A stretch of 64,000 nucleotides of DNA from Paucibacter sp. DJ2R-2 (GTDB lineage Bacteria > Pseudomonadota > Gammaproteobacteria > Burkholderiales > Burkholderiaceae_C). Shown piece after piece: positions 1 through 9,370 of the stretch. The position numbers and the translations under genes are program-made. The stretch lies in the NCBI RefSeq assembly GCF_025717675.1, contig NZ_JAJIRT010000011.1, positions 1 through 64,000 of the forward strand, read 5' to 3'. The notes under the pieces are model-generated. The model was not told where the DNA came from. It worked only from the letters and a program-made list of their open reading frames with translations, and searched no databases. Within the stretch, counting starts at the first letter, position 1. Each line of letters opens with the position of its first letter.

Positions 1-102
1 AACCGAGGCTATGTGATGGAGTCGGGGCTGGTGACCATGACGGGCGAGGGTCAGGCCTTGCTCAATGACCCCAAGGTGCGGGCGGCTTATCTGGGCGAGT
101 GA
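1..102 (+). CDS. livF: Branched-chain amino acid ABC transporter ATP-binding protein, C-terminal end (LivF-like, partial)
   Basis: Only the last 33 codons are inside the window; the gene continues to the left. The visible tail has the pattern seen at the end of LivF ATPases: a turn with RGYVMESG, then a TGEG motif, a leucine pair, NDPKVR and a final AAYLGE. LivF is one of two ATPases of the high-affinity branched-chain amino acid (or amide/urea) importer on the inner face of the membrane. Walker and signature motifs are outside the window, so the assignment rests on this tail only. A strong hairpin terminator follows 35 bp after the stop. Confidence 0.7.
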   Translation, partial: NRGYVMESGLVTMTGEGQALLNDPKVRAAYLGE

Positions 103-136
103 AGCGGGGCGGCAGCAGCCGCCGCGTTCCGCACAA

Positions 137-166
137 AACAAAAGAGACCCTCGGGTCTCTTTTTGT
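137..166. terminator. Bidirectional rho-independent terminator
   Basis: AGAGACC (143-149) and GGTCTCT (154-160) form a perfect 7-bp stem around a CTCG loop. An A-rich run lies on the left and TTTTTG on the right, so it can serve both the livF-like gene and the leftward gene ending at 191. Confidence 0.8.
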
Positions 167-190
167 TGGCAGGGCCTAGGCCCTCTTTCT

Positions 191-769
191 TTACTTGCGT
201 TTCTTGCCAGCGGCCTTCGCTGCAGGAGCTGGTGGCGGCGTTTGCGGCTCGCTCGGGGTGATGCCGATTCCGCCCTCGGTCAGGGGCTCGTTCACCTGGG
301 CCATGGCCACTTGCTCGGCGTGCTGGCAACCGTCCACCAAGCGCTGGCCGATGCGGGTGTTCATCAGCATGGACTTGGCTGGAATCTGCAGCCAGACCAC
401 GCCGGCTTGCTTGTCCTCAAGTCGGACCGCGCCGGTCGTGGTCGGCTCCGGCGCCATGTTGTAGATGGTGCGGCCGAATTGCAGGCGGAAGCGGCCCGGC
501 TGCTCGGGGTGGGGGGTCACGGACACCTTGCTTTTGAATTCGCAATTGGCTTCGCCGGCATGCACATGGGGCGCCACAGCCAACTGCTCTTCGCTCAGGG
601 GGCTGTGATCCTCGGTGGCGATCTCGGGCGCTGCCGTAGCAGCGGCTGGCTTGAGCTTGGCCGCCAGGCGGTTGCGCGGCTTGGCGCTCTCCACGGCTGC
701 CGACCAGGAACTTGCGCTCACGGCCGCCAGTGCGAAGGCGATCACAGTCGATTTCAATCGGGTGTTCAT
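191..769 (-). CDS. Hypothetical secreted protein
   Basis: This is a 192-residue protein. The first 25 residues (MNTRLKSTVIAFALAAVSAS...) look like a Sec signal peptide, so export to the periplasm is likely. The middle part, around residues 75-150, is the only globular-looking region; it contains FRLQFGRTIYNM, a VWLQIP strand, and two cysteines (in NCEF and VDGCQH) that could form a disulfide. The C-terminus is low-complexity proline/alanine ending in GKKRK. The ATG at 769 was chosen because it gives a clean signal peptide; the frame stays open further upstream. I do not recognise the family. It resembles conserved hypotheticals of Burkholderiales only in composition. Confidence 0.6.
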   Translation of the reverse strand: MNTRLKSTVIAFALAAVSASSWSAAVESAKPRNRLAAKLKPAAATAAPEIATEDHSPLSEEQLAVAPHVHAGEANCEFKSKVSVTPHPEQPGRFRLQFGRTIYNMAPEPTTTGAVRLEDKQAGVVWLQIPAKSMLMNTRIGQRLVDGCQHAEQVAMAQVNEPLTEGGIGITPSEPQTPPPAPAAKAAGKKRK

Positions 770-890
770 GACAGTTGAGGCCTCTTGAGGCAGATGCATT
801 CGGAATGCCACCATTGTCGCTCCGCACCGAGGCGGCTGGGGTAATCGTTTGCCAGCAAATGCAAGCAGGGGTGCCTGCCTGCCACCAGCC

Positions 891-1907
891 TTAAGCGGCG
901 TCGTACTCGCCTGCAAAGTAGGCTTGGCGTGCCTCGATCGGCAGGGGCTGGCCGGTGCGGTGAGCGCGCTCCAGCACATGCCAGAAATAGCGATAGCTGG
1001 CCCGGTCATGCAAGCTGTCGCGGTGCTGGATGGGCGCCCACTGTGCGGCTTGGGCCGCTTGGATGATCTCCAGTGCCTCATCGAGCTCGGCAGCGCTGGG
1101 CGCAAAAGCGTCGAGGATGGGCTGGATCTGGGCGGGGTGGATGCTCCACATGCGGGTGTAGCCGAACTCACGCGCGGCCCGGCTGGCGGCTTGCTGCAAG
1201 GCGGCGCTGTCTTTGAATTCGGTCACGACGCAATGCGATGGGGTTTTGGCATGGGCATGGGCTGCCGCAGCAATCTCCAACTTGGCGCGCGCCACCAGCG
1301 GGTGGCTGAATTGGCCTTCGGCCGTCAGTGCATGGCGAGGAATGGCGCCGCGATGGGCCGAGACGAAGTCCATGAGCCCGAAGGACAGCGATTCGATCCG
1401 AGGGTGGGCCGCGATCTGCGCGACATCACGCAGCGCTCCATGGGTTTCGATCAGGGTGTGCAAGGGCAGGGGCTTGGCGATGCCGTGGCGCAGCAAGCTC
1501 GCGTCGATGAAGTCACAGGCGTGTTGGAGATCGGCCGCGCTACGAGGCTTGGGGATCATCAAATAGGCCAGGCACTCGCCCGAGCCGGCCAGCAGGCCTT
1601 CGACATCGGCTTCAAACGCCGGGTGATCGAAAGGGTGGACGCGAGCCCCGACCCGGCCATGGCGGTTCAGGCTGCTGTTCAGCAGTTCGTTCACGCATTG
1701 CACATGCTCGGCCTCGCCGCCAATCGGCGCGCCGTCCTCGCAGTCCAGGGTGATGTCGAACACCGGGCCCATCTCGGCTTGCAACTCCAGGCTTTTGCGC
1801 ATGCGTGCCTCGACGCCGCAGTAGTGGTCGACCACGGGAAGGCTGACGGCACGGTCTCCGTCCTCGAACAGGGCCAGTTTGGGGTGCAGGGCAGGCAGGG
1901 CGCTCAT
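891..1907 (-). CDS. CoA ester lyase of the HpcH/HpaI-CitE superfamily
   Basis: This 338-residue protein belongs to the citrate lyase beta/malyl-CoA lyase group, TIM-barrel enzymes that cleave or form beta-hydroxyacyl-CoA esters with a divalent metal. Visible family features are the DITLDCEDGAP strand with acidic metal ligands, the VRVHP-like segment (GARVHPFDHPAF), the MIPKP strand, the HTLIETHGAL strand with its glutamate, FGLMDFVSAH, and the C-terminal MWSIHPAQI. Members next to mdh in Burkholderiales are usually called CoA ester lyase; the substrate (citramalyl-, malyl- or another CoA) cannot be told from sequence. The start at 1907 begins MSALPALHPK. It lies just behind the mdh terminator, so the gene probably has its own promoter. 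Confidence 0.85.
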   Translation of the reverse strand: MSALPALHPKLALFEDGDRAVSLPVVDHYCGVEARMRKSLELQAEMGPVFDITLDCEDGAPIGGEAEHVQCVNELLNSSLNRHGRVGARVHPFDHPAFEADVEGLLAGSGECLAYLMIPKPRSAADLQHACDFIDASLLRHGIAKPLPLHTLIETHGALRDVAQIAAHPRIESLSFGLMDFVSAHRGAIPRHALTAEGQFSHPLVARAKLEIAAAAHAHAKTPSHCVVTEFKDSAALQQAASRAAREFGYTRMWSIHPAQIQPILDAFAPSAAELDEALEIIQAAQAAQWAPIQHRDSLHDRASYRYFWHVLERAHRTGQPLPIEARQAYFAGEYDAA

Positions 1908-1951
1908 GACGGTCGGACTCGTTGCGTGGTTCAGGCGATGTGGTGGAAACA

Positions 1952-1986
1952 AATCGGGCCGGCATGAATGCCATGCCGGCCCGATT
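1952..1986 (-). terminator. Terminator of mdh
   Basis: Positions 1952-1966 and 1972-1986 form a perfect 15-bp GC-rich stem with a 5-nt loop. On the minus strand it is followed by TGTTTCC. It lies about 40 bp after the mdh stop. Confidence 0.75.
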
Positions 1987-2024
1987 CTCAGTTCAAACAG
2001 CCCGCGCTGCGGGCTTCAGCGGCA

Positions 2025-3011
2025 TCACAGCAGGTGCTTAACACCGTCTTGCTCGGCCAGCAGTTCGTCCAGAGTCTTCTTGATGCACTCTTGCGAGAAG
2101 GCATCGATCTCCAGACCTTCGACGATCTTGTATTCGCCGCCTTCGCAGGTGACGGGATAGCCGAACATGACTTCCTTGGGGATGCCGTATTCGCCGTTCG
2201 AGGGGATGCCCATGGTGACCCACTTGCCTTGGGTGCCCAGGGCCCAGTCGCGCATGTGGTCGATGGCGGCGTTGGCGGCCGAGGCAGCCGAGGACAGGCC
2301 GCGTGCTTCGATGATGGCGGCACCGCGCTTGCCCACGGTGGGCAAGAAGGTGTCCTTGTTCCAGACCTGGTCGTTGATCATGTCCTTGACCGAGGCGCCG
2401 TCGATGGTGGCGTAGCGGTAGTCGGCATACATGGTCGGCGAGTGGTTGCCCCACACAGCCAGTTTCTCGATGGCGGCCACCGGCTTGCCGGTCTTGGCGG
2501 CGATCTGCGAAGCGGCGCGGTTGTGGTCCAGGCGCAGCATGGCGGTGAAGTTCTTGGCCGGCAGGTCCGGGGCCGACTTCATGGCGATGTAAGCATTGGT
2601 GTTGGCGGGGTTGCCGACCACCAGCACCTTGACGTTGCGCGAAGCCACGGCGTTCAGGGCCTTGCCCTGGGCCGTGAAGATCTGGCCGTTGATGGAAAGC
2701 AGCTCGGCACGCTCCATGCCGGCCTTGCGCGGCATCGAGCCGACCAGCAGGGCGTAGTCGGTGTCCTTGAAGGCTTGCATCGGGTCGCTGTGGGCTTCAA
2801 TGCCGACCAGCAGAGGGAACGCGCAGTCTTCCAACTCCATGATCACGCCCTTGAGCGCTTTTTGCGGGCCTTCGACGGGCACTTCCAGCAATTGCAGGAT
2901 CACGGGCTGGTCCTTGCCCAGCATTTCGCCGGAGGCGATGCGGAACAGCAGGGCATAGCCAATTTGGCCGGCGGCGCCGGTGACGGCAACGCGAACGGGT
3001 TTCTTGCTCAT
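2025..3011 (-). CDS. mdh: Malate dehydrogenase (NAD-dependent)
   Basis: This 328-residue enzyme interconverts malate and oxaloacetate in the TCA cycle in the cytoplasm. The length and sequence fit the LDH-like cytosolic/thermophilic MDH type used by betaproteobacteria. The NAD-binding glycine motif TGAAGQIG is at residues 11-18, the substrate-binding arginine in the MPRKAGMER segment near 94, the catalytic pair Asp162/Arg165 in LDHNRA, and the catalytic His190 in WGNHSP. It is divergent from the GntR regulator at 3321 and shares about 300 bp of intergenic DNA with it. That region holds a candidate operator, so mdh may be co-regulated with the sdh-gltA genes to its right. Confidence 0.97.
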   Translation of the reverse strand: MSKKPVRVAVTGAAGQIGYALLFRIASGEMLGKDQPVILQLLEVPVEGPQKALKGVIMELEDCAFPLLVGIEAHSDPMQAFKDTDYALLVGSMPRKAGMERAELLSINGQIFTAQGKALNAVASRNVKVLVVGNPANTNAYIAMKSAPDLPAKNFTAMLRLDHNRAASQIAAKTGKPVAAIEKLAVWGNHSPTMYADYRYATIDGASVKDMINDQVWNKDTFLPTVGKRGAAIIEARGLSSAASAANAAIDHMRDWALGTQGKWVTMGIPSNGEYGIPKEVMFGYPVTCEGGEYKIVEGLEIDAFSQECIKKTLDELLAEQDGVKHLL

Positions 3012-3320
3012 GGAGTGACTCCGAAGGTTGGGATGTAGAAACGAATCGGTACTGCAAAAAATTCGCTGGACGCTGCCCTGCGGACGAGCCGCTTGCCTGA
3101 GCCGGCGGTGAACCAGGCCGGGCGCAGCGAGTGCGCGGCAAGTGTAGGACAGACTCCGGGCATTCCCCTATGCTGGGGCTCGTTTGGCTTGCAGATTGGG
3201 GCTGCAAAACCGGGCTTTATGGTGAAAATCTGACAGTCTTGTGTCTTATACAAGACTTGAGTGCTCGGATTTGATGATCCGTCTGGACTCGGTCGCCTTG
3301 CCTGTGCTGCAATGCCGGCC
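3012..3320. promoter_or_regulatory. Divergent mdh/gntR control region with inverted repeat at 3236-3256
   Basis: This is a 309-bp gap between two divergent genes. Positions 3236-3242 (GTCTTGT) and 3250-3256 (ACAAGAC) are a perfect inverted repeat with 7-nt spacing, suited to a dimeric GntR/HutC-type repressor. It lies 65-85 bp before the chosen gntR start and about 230 bp before mdh. I could not assign -10/-35 boxes reliably. That the neighbouring regulator binds here is inference. Confidence 0.5.
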
Positions 3321-4148
3321 ATGCCCGTCAGCCCGCCTTCCAGCGTCATCACGAAAATGCGTTCGCCCGCCGACAAAGGCGGCGTGGCAGAGCTCGGCTC
3401 GGATGTCGCGGCCGGCGCCTCGCTCGGCCTCGGTTCGGCTGCGTTCAGTCCGCTCTACCGGCAGATCAAGGGCTTGCTGATCGGCCGTTTGCAGGCCGGT
3501 GAGTGGAAGGCCGGCGAGGCCATCCCGAGCGAGCTGGAGTTGGCAGCGCGTTTTGGCGTCAGCCAAGGCACCGTGCGCAAGGCCATTGACGAGATGGCAG
3601 CCGAGAATTTGTTGGTGCGGCGCCAGGGCAAGGGGACGTTTGTCAGCACCCATGCCGAACAGAAGCAGCAGTACCGTTTTTTGCGCTTGATGCCCGATGA
3701 GGGCAGCGAATCGCTGGGGCGCCAATTGCTCGATTGCAAGCGCCTGCGTGCGCCGGCGGCCATCGCGCGCCAGCTGCAGTTGCGCACCGGCGACCCCATG
3801 CTTGAAGTGCGCCGCTTGTTGCATAGCAAGGGCGAGCCCGTGGTCCTGGATGACATCTGGTTGCCAGGGCAGCTGTTCAAAGGCCTCAGCAGCGAACTCT
3901 TGAACCAGCACCGCGGTCCGTTCTATGGCTTGTTCGAGACCGAGTTCGGGGTCCACATGATCCGTGCTCAGGAGAAGATCCGGGCGGTGCCCGCCGACGC
4001 CGAAAGCGCGGCCTTGCTGCAGGTCGCGCCTGGGACGCCCTTGCTCAGCGTGGAGCGCCTGTCATTCACCTATGGGGATAAACCGGTAGAGTTGCGCCGC
4101 GGCCTCTACAACACGGCCTCGCACTTCTACCGCAATGAGCTGAACTGA
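3321..4148 (+). CDS. GntR-family (HutC subfamily) transcriptional regulator of the TCA cluster
   Basis: This is a DNA-binding regulator of about 275 residues. The winged helix runs from about residue 36 (PLYRQIKGLLIGRL) through SELELAARFGVSQGTVRKA to the wing RRQGKGTFV. A UTRA effector domain of the HutC type follows to the C-terminus, including the EVRRL strand and the IRAVPA/LLSVERL strands. It stands directly upstream of sdhCDAB-sdhE-gltA in the same direction and divergent from mdh, so it probably controls these TCA genes and itself. The start is uncertain: ATGs at 3261, 3312 and 3321 are all in frame, and none has a strong ribosome binding site. Confidence 0.85.
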   Translation: MPVSPPSSVITKMRSPADKGGVAELGSDVAAGASLGLGSAAFSPLYRQIKGLLIGRLQAGEWKAGEAIPSELELAARFGVSQGTVRKAIDEMAAENLLVRRQGKGTFVSTHAEQKQQYRFLRLMPDEGSESLGRQLLDCKRLRAPAAIARQLQLRTGDPMLEVRRLLHSKGEPVVLDDIWLPGQLFKGLSSELLNQHRGPFYGLFETEFGVHMIRAQEKIRAVPADAESAALLQVAPGTPLLSVERLSFTYGDKPVELRRGLYNTASHFYRNELN

Positions 4149-4264
4149 GTCTTGCAGCAGTGAATTGCCACTCTCTGCGTTGTGTCCGGCGCACTTGTTT
4201 CGGCAGCCCTCGTGCTGCATTGCAATAAACTCCCGTGGTTTCACGTTGATTACAAAGGTTGGGT

Positions 4265-4705
4265 ATGACAGACGCCAGCAATTCAAAAGCAAAAAATCGA
4301 CCGGTCTATCGCAACATCCATGTGACCGAGATCATCTCCTACCGTCTGCCGCCGGCCGGCATCGTGTCCATCCTGCATCGCATCAGCGGCCTGCTGATGT
4401 TCCTGCTGCTGCCCTTCATCATCTGGATGTTTGACGCCAGCGTCACTTCGGAAATCTCCTACGAGAGCTTCACCAACGCTTTTGTGGCCGGCATTGGCTT
4501 CGTGCCTGCCTGGTTCGTCAAGCTGACCGTGCTGGGCCTGATCTGGGGCTATCTGCACCACTTCATCGCTGGCGTGCGCCATCTGTGGATGGACGCCACC
4601 CACAGCGTGAGCAAGGAGCAGGGCCACAACTCGGCCGTCATCACGCTGGCTTTGAGTGTGTTGCTGACCTTGCTGCTGGGCGCCAAGCTGTTCGGCCTGT
4701 ACTGA
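4265..4705 (+). CDS. sdhC: Succinate dehydrogenase cytochrome b556 subunit
   Basis: This 146-residue membrane anchor of complex II binds heme b and quinone with SdhD. It has three hydrophobic helices. The family signature is clear: a RP(V)YRN start, then SILHRISGLLMF with the quinone-site Ser/Arg near the first helix, and LHHFIAGVRHLWMD, where the first histidine of the LHH/GVRH region is the likely heme ligand. The ATG at 4265 gives the standard N-terminus. It is the first structural gene of the sdhCDAB-sdhE-gltA operon and sits 116 bp after gntR, so an internal promoter is possible. Confidence 0.95.
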   Translation: MTDASNSKAKNRPVYRNIHVTEIISYRLPPAGIVSILHRISGLLMFLLLPFIIWMFDASVTSEISYESFTNAFVAGIGFVPAWFVKLTVLGLIWGYLHHFIAGVRHLWMDATHSVSKEQGHNSAVITLALSVLLTLLLGAKLFGLY

Positions 4706-4737
4706 TCGATGGCCATCTAGGAAAGAAGAGACAAACA

Positions 4738-5097
4738 ATGAGTACTTTTGGCTCCAAACGCATCGTTGTCGGTGCGCATTACGGTCTGCGTGACTGGCTG
4801 GCACAACGTGTCACGGCCGTCCTGATGGCTTTGTTCACGGTGGTCTTGCTGGCGCAGTTCCTGATGCCCGGTGAACTCGGCTACGACCGCTGGGCGGGCA
4901 TCTTCTCGCAGCAGTGGATGAAGGTTCTGACCTTTGTGGTCATCATTTCGCTGGCCTACCACGCGTGGGTCGGTGTTCGGGATATCTGGATGGACTATGT
5001 GAAGTCGGTCGCGCTGCGCCTGACTCTGCAGGTGGTCACGCTGGTGTGGTTGGTGGGTTGCGCCGGCTGGGCGATCCAAGTGCTGTGGAGACTGTGA
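4738..5097 (+). CDS. sdhD: Succinate dehydrogenase hydrophobic membrane anchor subunit
   Basis: This 119-residue second membrane anchor of complex II has three transmembrane helices. The N-terminal VGAHYGLRDWLAQRVTAV carries the conserved arginine of the family. SLAYHAWVGVRDIWMDY contains the histidine expected as the heme b ligand and the D(Y) quinone-side residues. A GAAAGAAG ribosome binding site stands before the ATG at 4738. The stop codon overlaps the sdhA start (TGATG), which points to translational coupling. Confidence 0.95.
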   Translation: MSTFGSKRIVVGAHYGLRDWLAQRVTAVLMALFTVVLLAQFLMPGELGYDRWAGIFSQQWMKVLTFVVIISLAYHAWVGVRDIWMDYVKSVALRLTLQVVTLVWLVGCAGWAIQVLWRL

Positions 5098-6899
5098 TGA
5101 CGGTGGCGAACAACAAGACAATTCCTAAGCGCAAGTTTGATGTGGTCATCGTCGGAGCCGGTGGCTCGGGCATGCGCGCATCCTTGCAGCTCTCTCTGGC
5201 CGGCCTGAATGTGGCCGTGCTGTCCAAAGTTTTCCCGACCCGCTCGCACACCGTGGCCGCTCAGGGTGGCGTCAGCGCTTCGCTGGGCAATATGAGCGAG
5301 GACAACTGGCACTATCACTTCTTCGACACCGTCAAGGGTTCGGACTGGCTGGGTGACCAGGACGCGATCGAGTTCATGTGTCGCGAAGCGCCCAAGGTGG
5401 TGTACGAGCTTGAGCACTTCGGCATGCCCTTCGACCGAAACGCCGACGGCACCATCTACCAGCGTCCCTTCGGCGGCCACACCGCCAATTACGGCGAAAA
5501 GCCGGTGCAGCGTGCCTGCGCTGCGGCCGACCGTACCGGTCACGCCATGCTGCACACCCTGTACCAGCAGAACGTCAAGGCCAAGACGCAGTTCTTCGTC
5601 GAGTGGATGGCCCTGGACCTGATCAAGGACGAGGCCGGCGATGTGGTCGGTGTGACCGCGTTGGAAATGGAAACCGGCGAACTGCACATCATGGAGGCCA
5701 AGACTGTCTTGCTGGCCACCGGTGGTGCCGGTCGCATCTTCGCGGCGTCTACCAATGCCTTCATCAACACCGGTGACGGCTTGGGCATGGCGGCGCGTGC
5801 CGGCATCCCGCTGGAAGACATGGAGTTCTGGCAGTTCCACCCGACCGGCGTGGCCGGTGCAGGCGTGCTGCTGACCGAAGGCTGCCGTGGCGAAGGCGCG
5901 ATCCTGCGCAACTGCAATGGCGAGCGCTTCATGGAGCGCTATGCACCGACGCTGAAGGACCTGGCGCCGCGTGACTTCGTGTCCCGCTGCATGGACCAGG
6001 AGATCAAGGAAGGCCGTGGCTGTGGTCCCAACAAGGACTATATCGAGCTGGACATGACCCACCTCGGCGCCGAGACCATCATGAAGCGCCTGCCCTCGGT
6101 GTTCGAGATCGGCCACAACTTCGCCAACGTCGATATCACCAAGGAGTCCATCCCGGTGGTGCCGACCATCCACTATCAGATGGGTGGCATCCCGACCAAT
6201 ATTTACGGTCAGGTTGTGGCGCCCAAGGACGGCAACCCGAATGCGGTGGTCAATGGCCTGTACGCTGTGGGCGAATGTGCTTGCGTCAGCGTGCACGGCG
6301 CCAACCGCCTGGGCACGAACTCGCTGCTGGACCTGCTCGTCTTCGGCCGCGCGGCCGGCAACCACATCGTCGAGTCGGGCCTGAAACAGAAGCTGCACAA
6401 GGCGCTGCCGGCCGACGCTGGCGCGCAGTCGGTCGCTCGCCTGGAGCGTCTGGACCAGAGCAGCTCGGGCGAGTACGCCCAGGATGTGGCCAACGACTTG
6501 CGCGCCGCCATGCAGCTGCACGCCGGTGTGTTCCGTACCCAGGAGTCGCTCAACGCAGGTGTGGGCAAGATCGCCGAGATCGCCGCCAGGGTGAAGAACA
6601 TCACCCTGAAAGACAAGTCCAAGGTCTTCAACACCGCGCGCATCGAGGCTCTGGAAGTTGAAAACCTGATCGAGGCGGCGCAAGCCACCATCGTGTCGGC
6701 CGCGGCCCGCACCGAAAGCCGCGGCGCGCACACGGTCAATGACTACGGCGACACGCCCGAGCACCCGAACGGCCGCAATGATGCGCAGTGGATGAAGCAC
6801 ACGCTCTGGTATTCGGCCGGCAACCGCCTGGACTACAAGCCGGTCAATCTGAAGCCGCTGACGGTCGAGTCGATCCCGCCGAAGGTTCGCACCTTCTGA
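5097..6899 (+). CDS. sdhA: Succinate dehydrogenase flavoprotein subunit
   Basis: This 600-residue catalytic subunit oxidises succinate to fumarate on the cytoplasmic side of complex II. The FAD dinucleotide motif GAGGSG is at residues 20-25. His51 in RSHTVAAQGG is the covalent FAD attachment residue. Further conserved elements are HPTG in the capping domain, TEGCRGEGAIL with catalytic Arg, HYQMGGIPTN with the substrate-binding His, and GANRLGTNSLLDL near the second FAD contact. The length matches the family. The ATG overlaps the sdhD stop. It stands before sdhB with a 46-bp gap. Confidence 0.98.
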   Translation: MTVANNKTIPKRKFDVVIVGAGGSGMRASLQLSLAGLNVAVLSKVFPTRSHTVAAQGGVSASLGNMSEDNWHYHFFDTVKGSDWLGDQDAIEFMCREAPKVVYELEHFGMPFDRNADGTIYQRPFGGHTANYGEKPVQRACAAADRTGHAMLHTLYQQNVKAKTQFFVEWMALDLIKDEAGDVVGVTALEMETGELHIMEAKTVLLATGGAGRIFAASTNAFINTGDGLGMAARAGIPLEDMEFWQFHPTGVAGAGVLLTEGCRGEGAILRNCNGERFMERYAPTLKDLAPRDFVSRCMDQEIKEGRGCGPNKDYIELDMTHLGAETIMKRLPSVFEIGHNFANVDITKESIPVVPTIHYQMGGIPTNIYGQVVAPKDGNPNAVVNGLYAVGECACVSVHGANRLGTNSLLDLLVFGRAAGNHIVESGLKQKLHKALPADAGAQSVARLERLDQSSSGEYAQDVANDLRAAMQLHAGVFRTQESLNAGVGKIAEIAARVKNITLKDKSKVFNTARIEALEVENLIEAAQATIVSAAARTESRGAHTVNDYGDTPEHPNGRNDAQWMKHTLWYSAGNRLDYKPVNLKPLTVESIPPKVRTF

Positions 6900-6945
6900 T
6901 CGACTCCGCACCGACCACCTGCGACCCGAATATCAAGGACACCCC

Positions 6946-7650
6946 ATGACCAAGCGTACCTTCCAGATCTACCGCTACGACCCGGACAAGGATGCCAAGC
7001 CCTATATGCAGACCCTCGAGGTCGAGCTGGACGGCTCCGAGCGCATGCTGCTGGACGCGCTGATGAAGCTCAAACAGGTCGACCCGACCCTGAGCTTCCG
7101 CCGCTCCTGCCGCGAAGGCGTGTGCGGCTCCGACGCCATGAACATCAACGGCAAGAACGGTCTGGCTTGCCTGACCAATATGCGCACCTTGCCAGGTGTT
7201 GTGGTGCTCAAGCCGCTGCCGGGCCTGCCGGTGGTGCGGGACCTGATCGTCGACATGACGCAGTTCTTCAAGCAGTACAACTCGATCAAGCCTTTCCTGA
7301 TCAACGACACGCCGCTGCCTGACAAGGAGCGTCTGCAGTTCCCTGAAGAGCGCGACGAGCTGAACGGCCTGTATGAGTGCATCCTGTGCGCCAGCTGCTC
7401 GACCAGCTGCCCCAGCTTCTGGTGGAACCCGGACAAGTTCGTCGGTCCCGCCGGTCTGCTGCAGGCCTATCGTTTCATCGCCGACAGCCGCGACCAAGCC
7501 ACGGCCGAGCGCCTGGACAATCTGGAAGATCCGTACCGCCTCTTCCGTTGCCACACCATCATGAACTGCGTCGATGTCTGCCCCAAGGGTCTGAACCCCA
7601 CCAAGGCCATCGGCAAGATCAAGGAAATGATGGTGCGCCGCGCTGTTTGA
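6946..7650 (+). CDS. sdhB: Succinate dehydrogenase iron-sulfur subunit
   Basis: This 234-residue protein carries electrons from FAD to quinone. The plant-type 2Fe-2S site is at residues 54-75: Cys54, Cys60, Asp63 and Cys75. The aspartate replaces the usual third cysteine, as it also does in E. coli SdhB, so it is not a defect. The C-terminal half has CILCASCSTSCP for the 4Fe-4S cluster and RCHTIMNCVDVCPKG for the 3Fe-4S/4Fe-4S pair. An AAGGACACCCC ribosome binding site precedes the ATG. Confidence 0.98.
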   Translation: MTKRTFQIYRYDPDKDAKPYMQTLEVELDGSERMLLDALMKLKQVDPTLSFRRSCREGVCGSDAMNINGKNGLACLTNMRTLPGVVVLKPLPGLPVVRDLIVDMTQFFKQYNSIKPFLINDTPLPDKERLQFPEERDELNGLYECILCASCSTSCPSFWWNPDKFVGPAGLLQAYRFIADSRDQATAERLDNLEDPYRLFRCHTIMNCVDVCPKGLNPTKAIGKIKEMMVRRAV

Positions 7651-7672
7651 CGCGCCTGCACCCGCCCTGGCC

Positions 7673-7969
7673 ATGAGCACAGCAGCTGCCATCACCCCTG
7701 CACCGGACGCGCTGATCGACGAGCGCGCCCTGTCCAAGCTGCGCTGGCGTTGCCGGCGCGGTTTGTTGGAGAACGATCTCTTGATCGAGCGCTTCTTCAA
7801 CACTTACGCGGACAGCCTGACCGAAGCGCAAGCCCAAGGGCTGCGGGATTTGATGGATTTGTCCGATAACGATCTGCTGGACCTGCTGCTGCGCCGCAAG
7901 GAGCCCGAAGGCGACTTGCTGCGCCCCGATGTTGAAGAAGTCCTGAGCCTCATCAGGACTGCCCCGTAA
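7673..7969 (+). CDS. sdhE: Succinate dehydrogenase assembly factor 2 (FAD assembly factor)
   Basis: This is a 98-residue SdhE/Sdh5-family protein. It promotes covalent flavinylation of SdhA in the cytoplasm. The signature is the [19 protein letters not shown] helix, which contains the RG(x)xE surface known to contact SdhA, followed by two or three short helices with [13 protein letters not shown]. The first 20 residues are a variable extension. It lies between sdhB and gltA with short gaps, the usual betaproteobacterial order. Confidence 0.93.
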   Translation: MSTAAAITPAPDALIDERALSKLRWRCRRGLLENDLLIERFFNTYADSLTEAQAQGLRDLMDLSDNDLLDLLLRRKEPEGDLLRPDVEEVLSLIRTAP

Positions 7970-8000
7970 AAGTTTTCCCAAGAAGTCAAAGGACCTGCTC

Positions 8001-9311
8001 ATGACACCGTCTGACGTCAAAGCCACCCTGTCGTTCTCCGACGGCAGCCCGCAAATGGACCTGCCCATTTACAAGGGTTCGGTCGGCCCGGATGTGATCG
8101 ACATCCGCAAGCTGTACGCGCAGACGGGCAAGTTCACCTACGACCCGGGCTTCCTGTCCACGGCGTCGTGCAACTCCACCATCACCTATATCGACGGTGA
8201 CAAGGGCGAGCTGCTGTACCGCGGCTACCCGATTGAGCAGCTGGCCGTCAACTGCGACTATCTCGAGACCTGCTATCTGCTGCTCTACGGAGAGCTGCCG
8301 AACGAGACGCAGAAGGGCGATTTCGAGAACCGCGTCATGCACCACACCATGGTGAATGAGCAGATGCAGTTCTTCCTGCGTGGCTTCCGCCGCGACGCAC
8401 ACCCGATGGCCGTGATGACCGGCTTGGTGGGTGCCATGTCGGCCTTCTATCACGACAGCACCGACATCAATAACCCCGAGCATCGTGAGATCGCGGCGAT
8501 CCGCCTGATTGCCAAGATGCCGACCCTGGTGGCCATGGCCTACAAGTACACCATCGGTCAGCCCTACATCTACCCGAAGAACGACCTCAGCTACGCCGGC
8601 AACTTCATGCGCATGATGTTCGCCACTCCCTGCGAGGATTACAAGCCCAATGACGTGCTGGTGCGCGCCATGGACCGCATCTTCACCCTGCACGCCGACC
8701 ACGAGCAGAACGCTTCGACCTCGACCGTGCGCCTGTGCGGCTCGTCGGGTACAAATCCGTTTGCTGCCATCGCGGCCGGCGTGGCCTGCTTGTGGGGCCC
8801 CGCTCACGGTGGCGCCAACGAGGCTTGCCTGAACATGCTGGGTGACATCCAGAAGCAGGGCGGCGTCGACAAGATTGGCGAGTTCATCAAGCAGGTCAAG
8901 GACAAGAACTCCGGCGTCAAGCTGATGGGCTTCGGTCACCGCGTCTACAAGAACTACGACCCGCGCGCCAAGCTGATGCGCGAGACCTGCTACGAGGTCT
9001 TGGGCGAGCTGGGCCTGCAGGACGACCCGCTGTTCGAACTGGCCATGAAGCTGGAAAAGATCGCGCTGGAAGACGAATACTTCGTCGCCCGCAAGCTCTA
9101 TCCGAACGTCGACTTCTACTCGGGCATCGTGCAGCGCGCCATCGGCATCCCGGTGCCGCTGTTCACCGCCATCTTCGCCTTGGCCCGCACGGTCGGCTGG
9201 ATCGCCCAGTTGAACGAAATGATTGGCGACCCGGAGTACAAGATCGGCCGTCCGCGTCAGCTCTTCGTCGGCGCCAACTCGCGCAACGTCAAGCCCATCG
9301 GCGAGCGTTGA
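8001..9311 (+). CDS. gltA: Citrate synthase (type II)
   Basis: This 436-residue enzyme condenses acetyl-CoA and oxaloacetate to citrate. The three catalytic residues are visible: His269 in WGPAHGGAN, His313 in FGHRVYKN and Asp371 in VDFYSG. The N-terminal beta-rich domain (residues 1-60, with [12 protein letters not shown] and the [18 protein letters not shown] segment) is that of the hexameric, NADH-sensitive gram-negative type. An AAAGGA ribosome binding site lies 8 bases before ATG. It is the last gene of the operon, and a strong terminator follows at 9371. Confidence 0.98.
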   Translation: MTPSDVKATLSFSDGSPQMDLPIYKGSVGPDVIDIRKLYAQTGKFTYDPGFLSTASCNSTITYIDGDKGELLYRGYPIEQLAVNCDYLETCYLLLYGELPNETQKGDFENRVMHHTMVNEQMQFFLRGFRRDAHPMAVMTGLVGAMSAFYHDSTDINNPEHREIAAIRLIAKMPTLVAMAYKYTIGQPYIYPKNDLSYAGNFMRMMFATPCEDYKPNDVLVRAMDRIFTLHADHEQNASTSTVRLCGSSGTNPFAAIAAGVACLWGPAHGGANEACLNMLGDIQKQGGVDKIGEFIKQVKDKNSGVKLMGFGHRVYKNYDPRAKLMRETCYEVLGELGLQDDPLFELAMKLEKIALEDEYFVARKLYPNVDFYSGIVQRAIGIPVPLFTAIFALARTVGWIAQLNEMIGDPEYKIGRPRQLFVGANSRNVKPIGER

Positions 9312-9370
9312 GCGTCGCCCGCAGACCGGGTTGATCCCGGTCCGTTGGCCTGCTGCCGCAGGTCACAATG

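Noticed and set aside
5036-6911. Long antisense frame over sdhA
   Set aside because: Shadow of a well-supported flavoprotein gene; no start signal or motif.
7105-7170. Missing third cysteine of the 2Fe-2S site in SdhB
   Set aside because: An aspartate at this place is known for E. coli-type SdhB and still supports the cluster.
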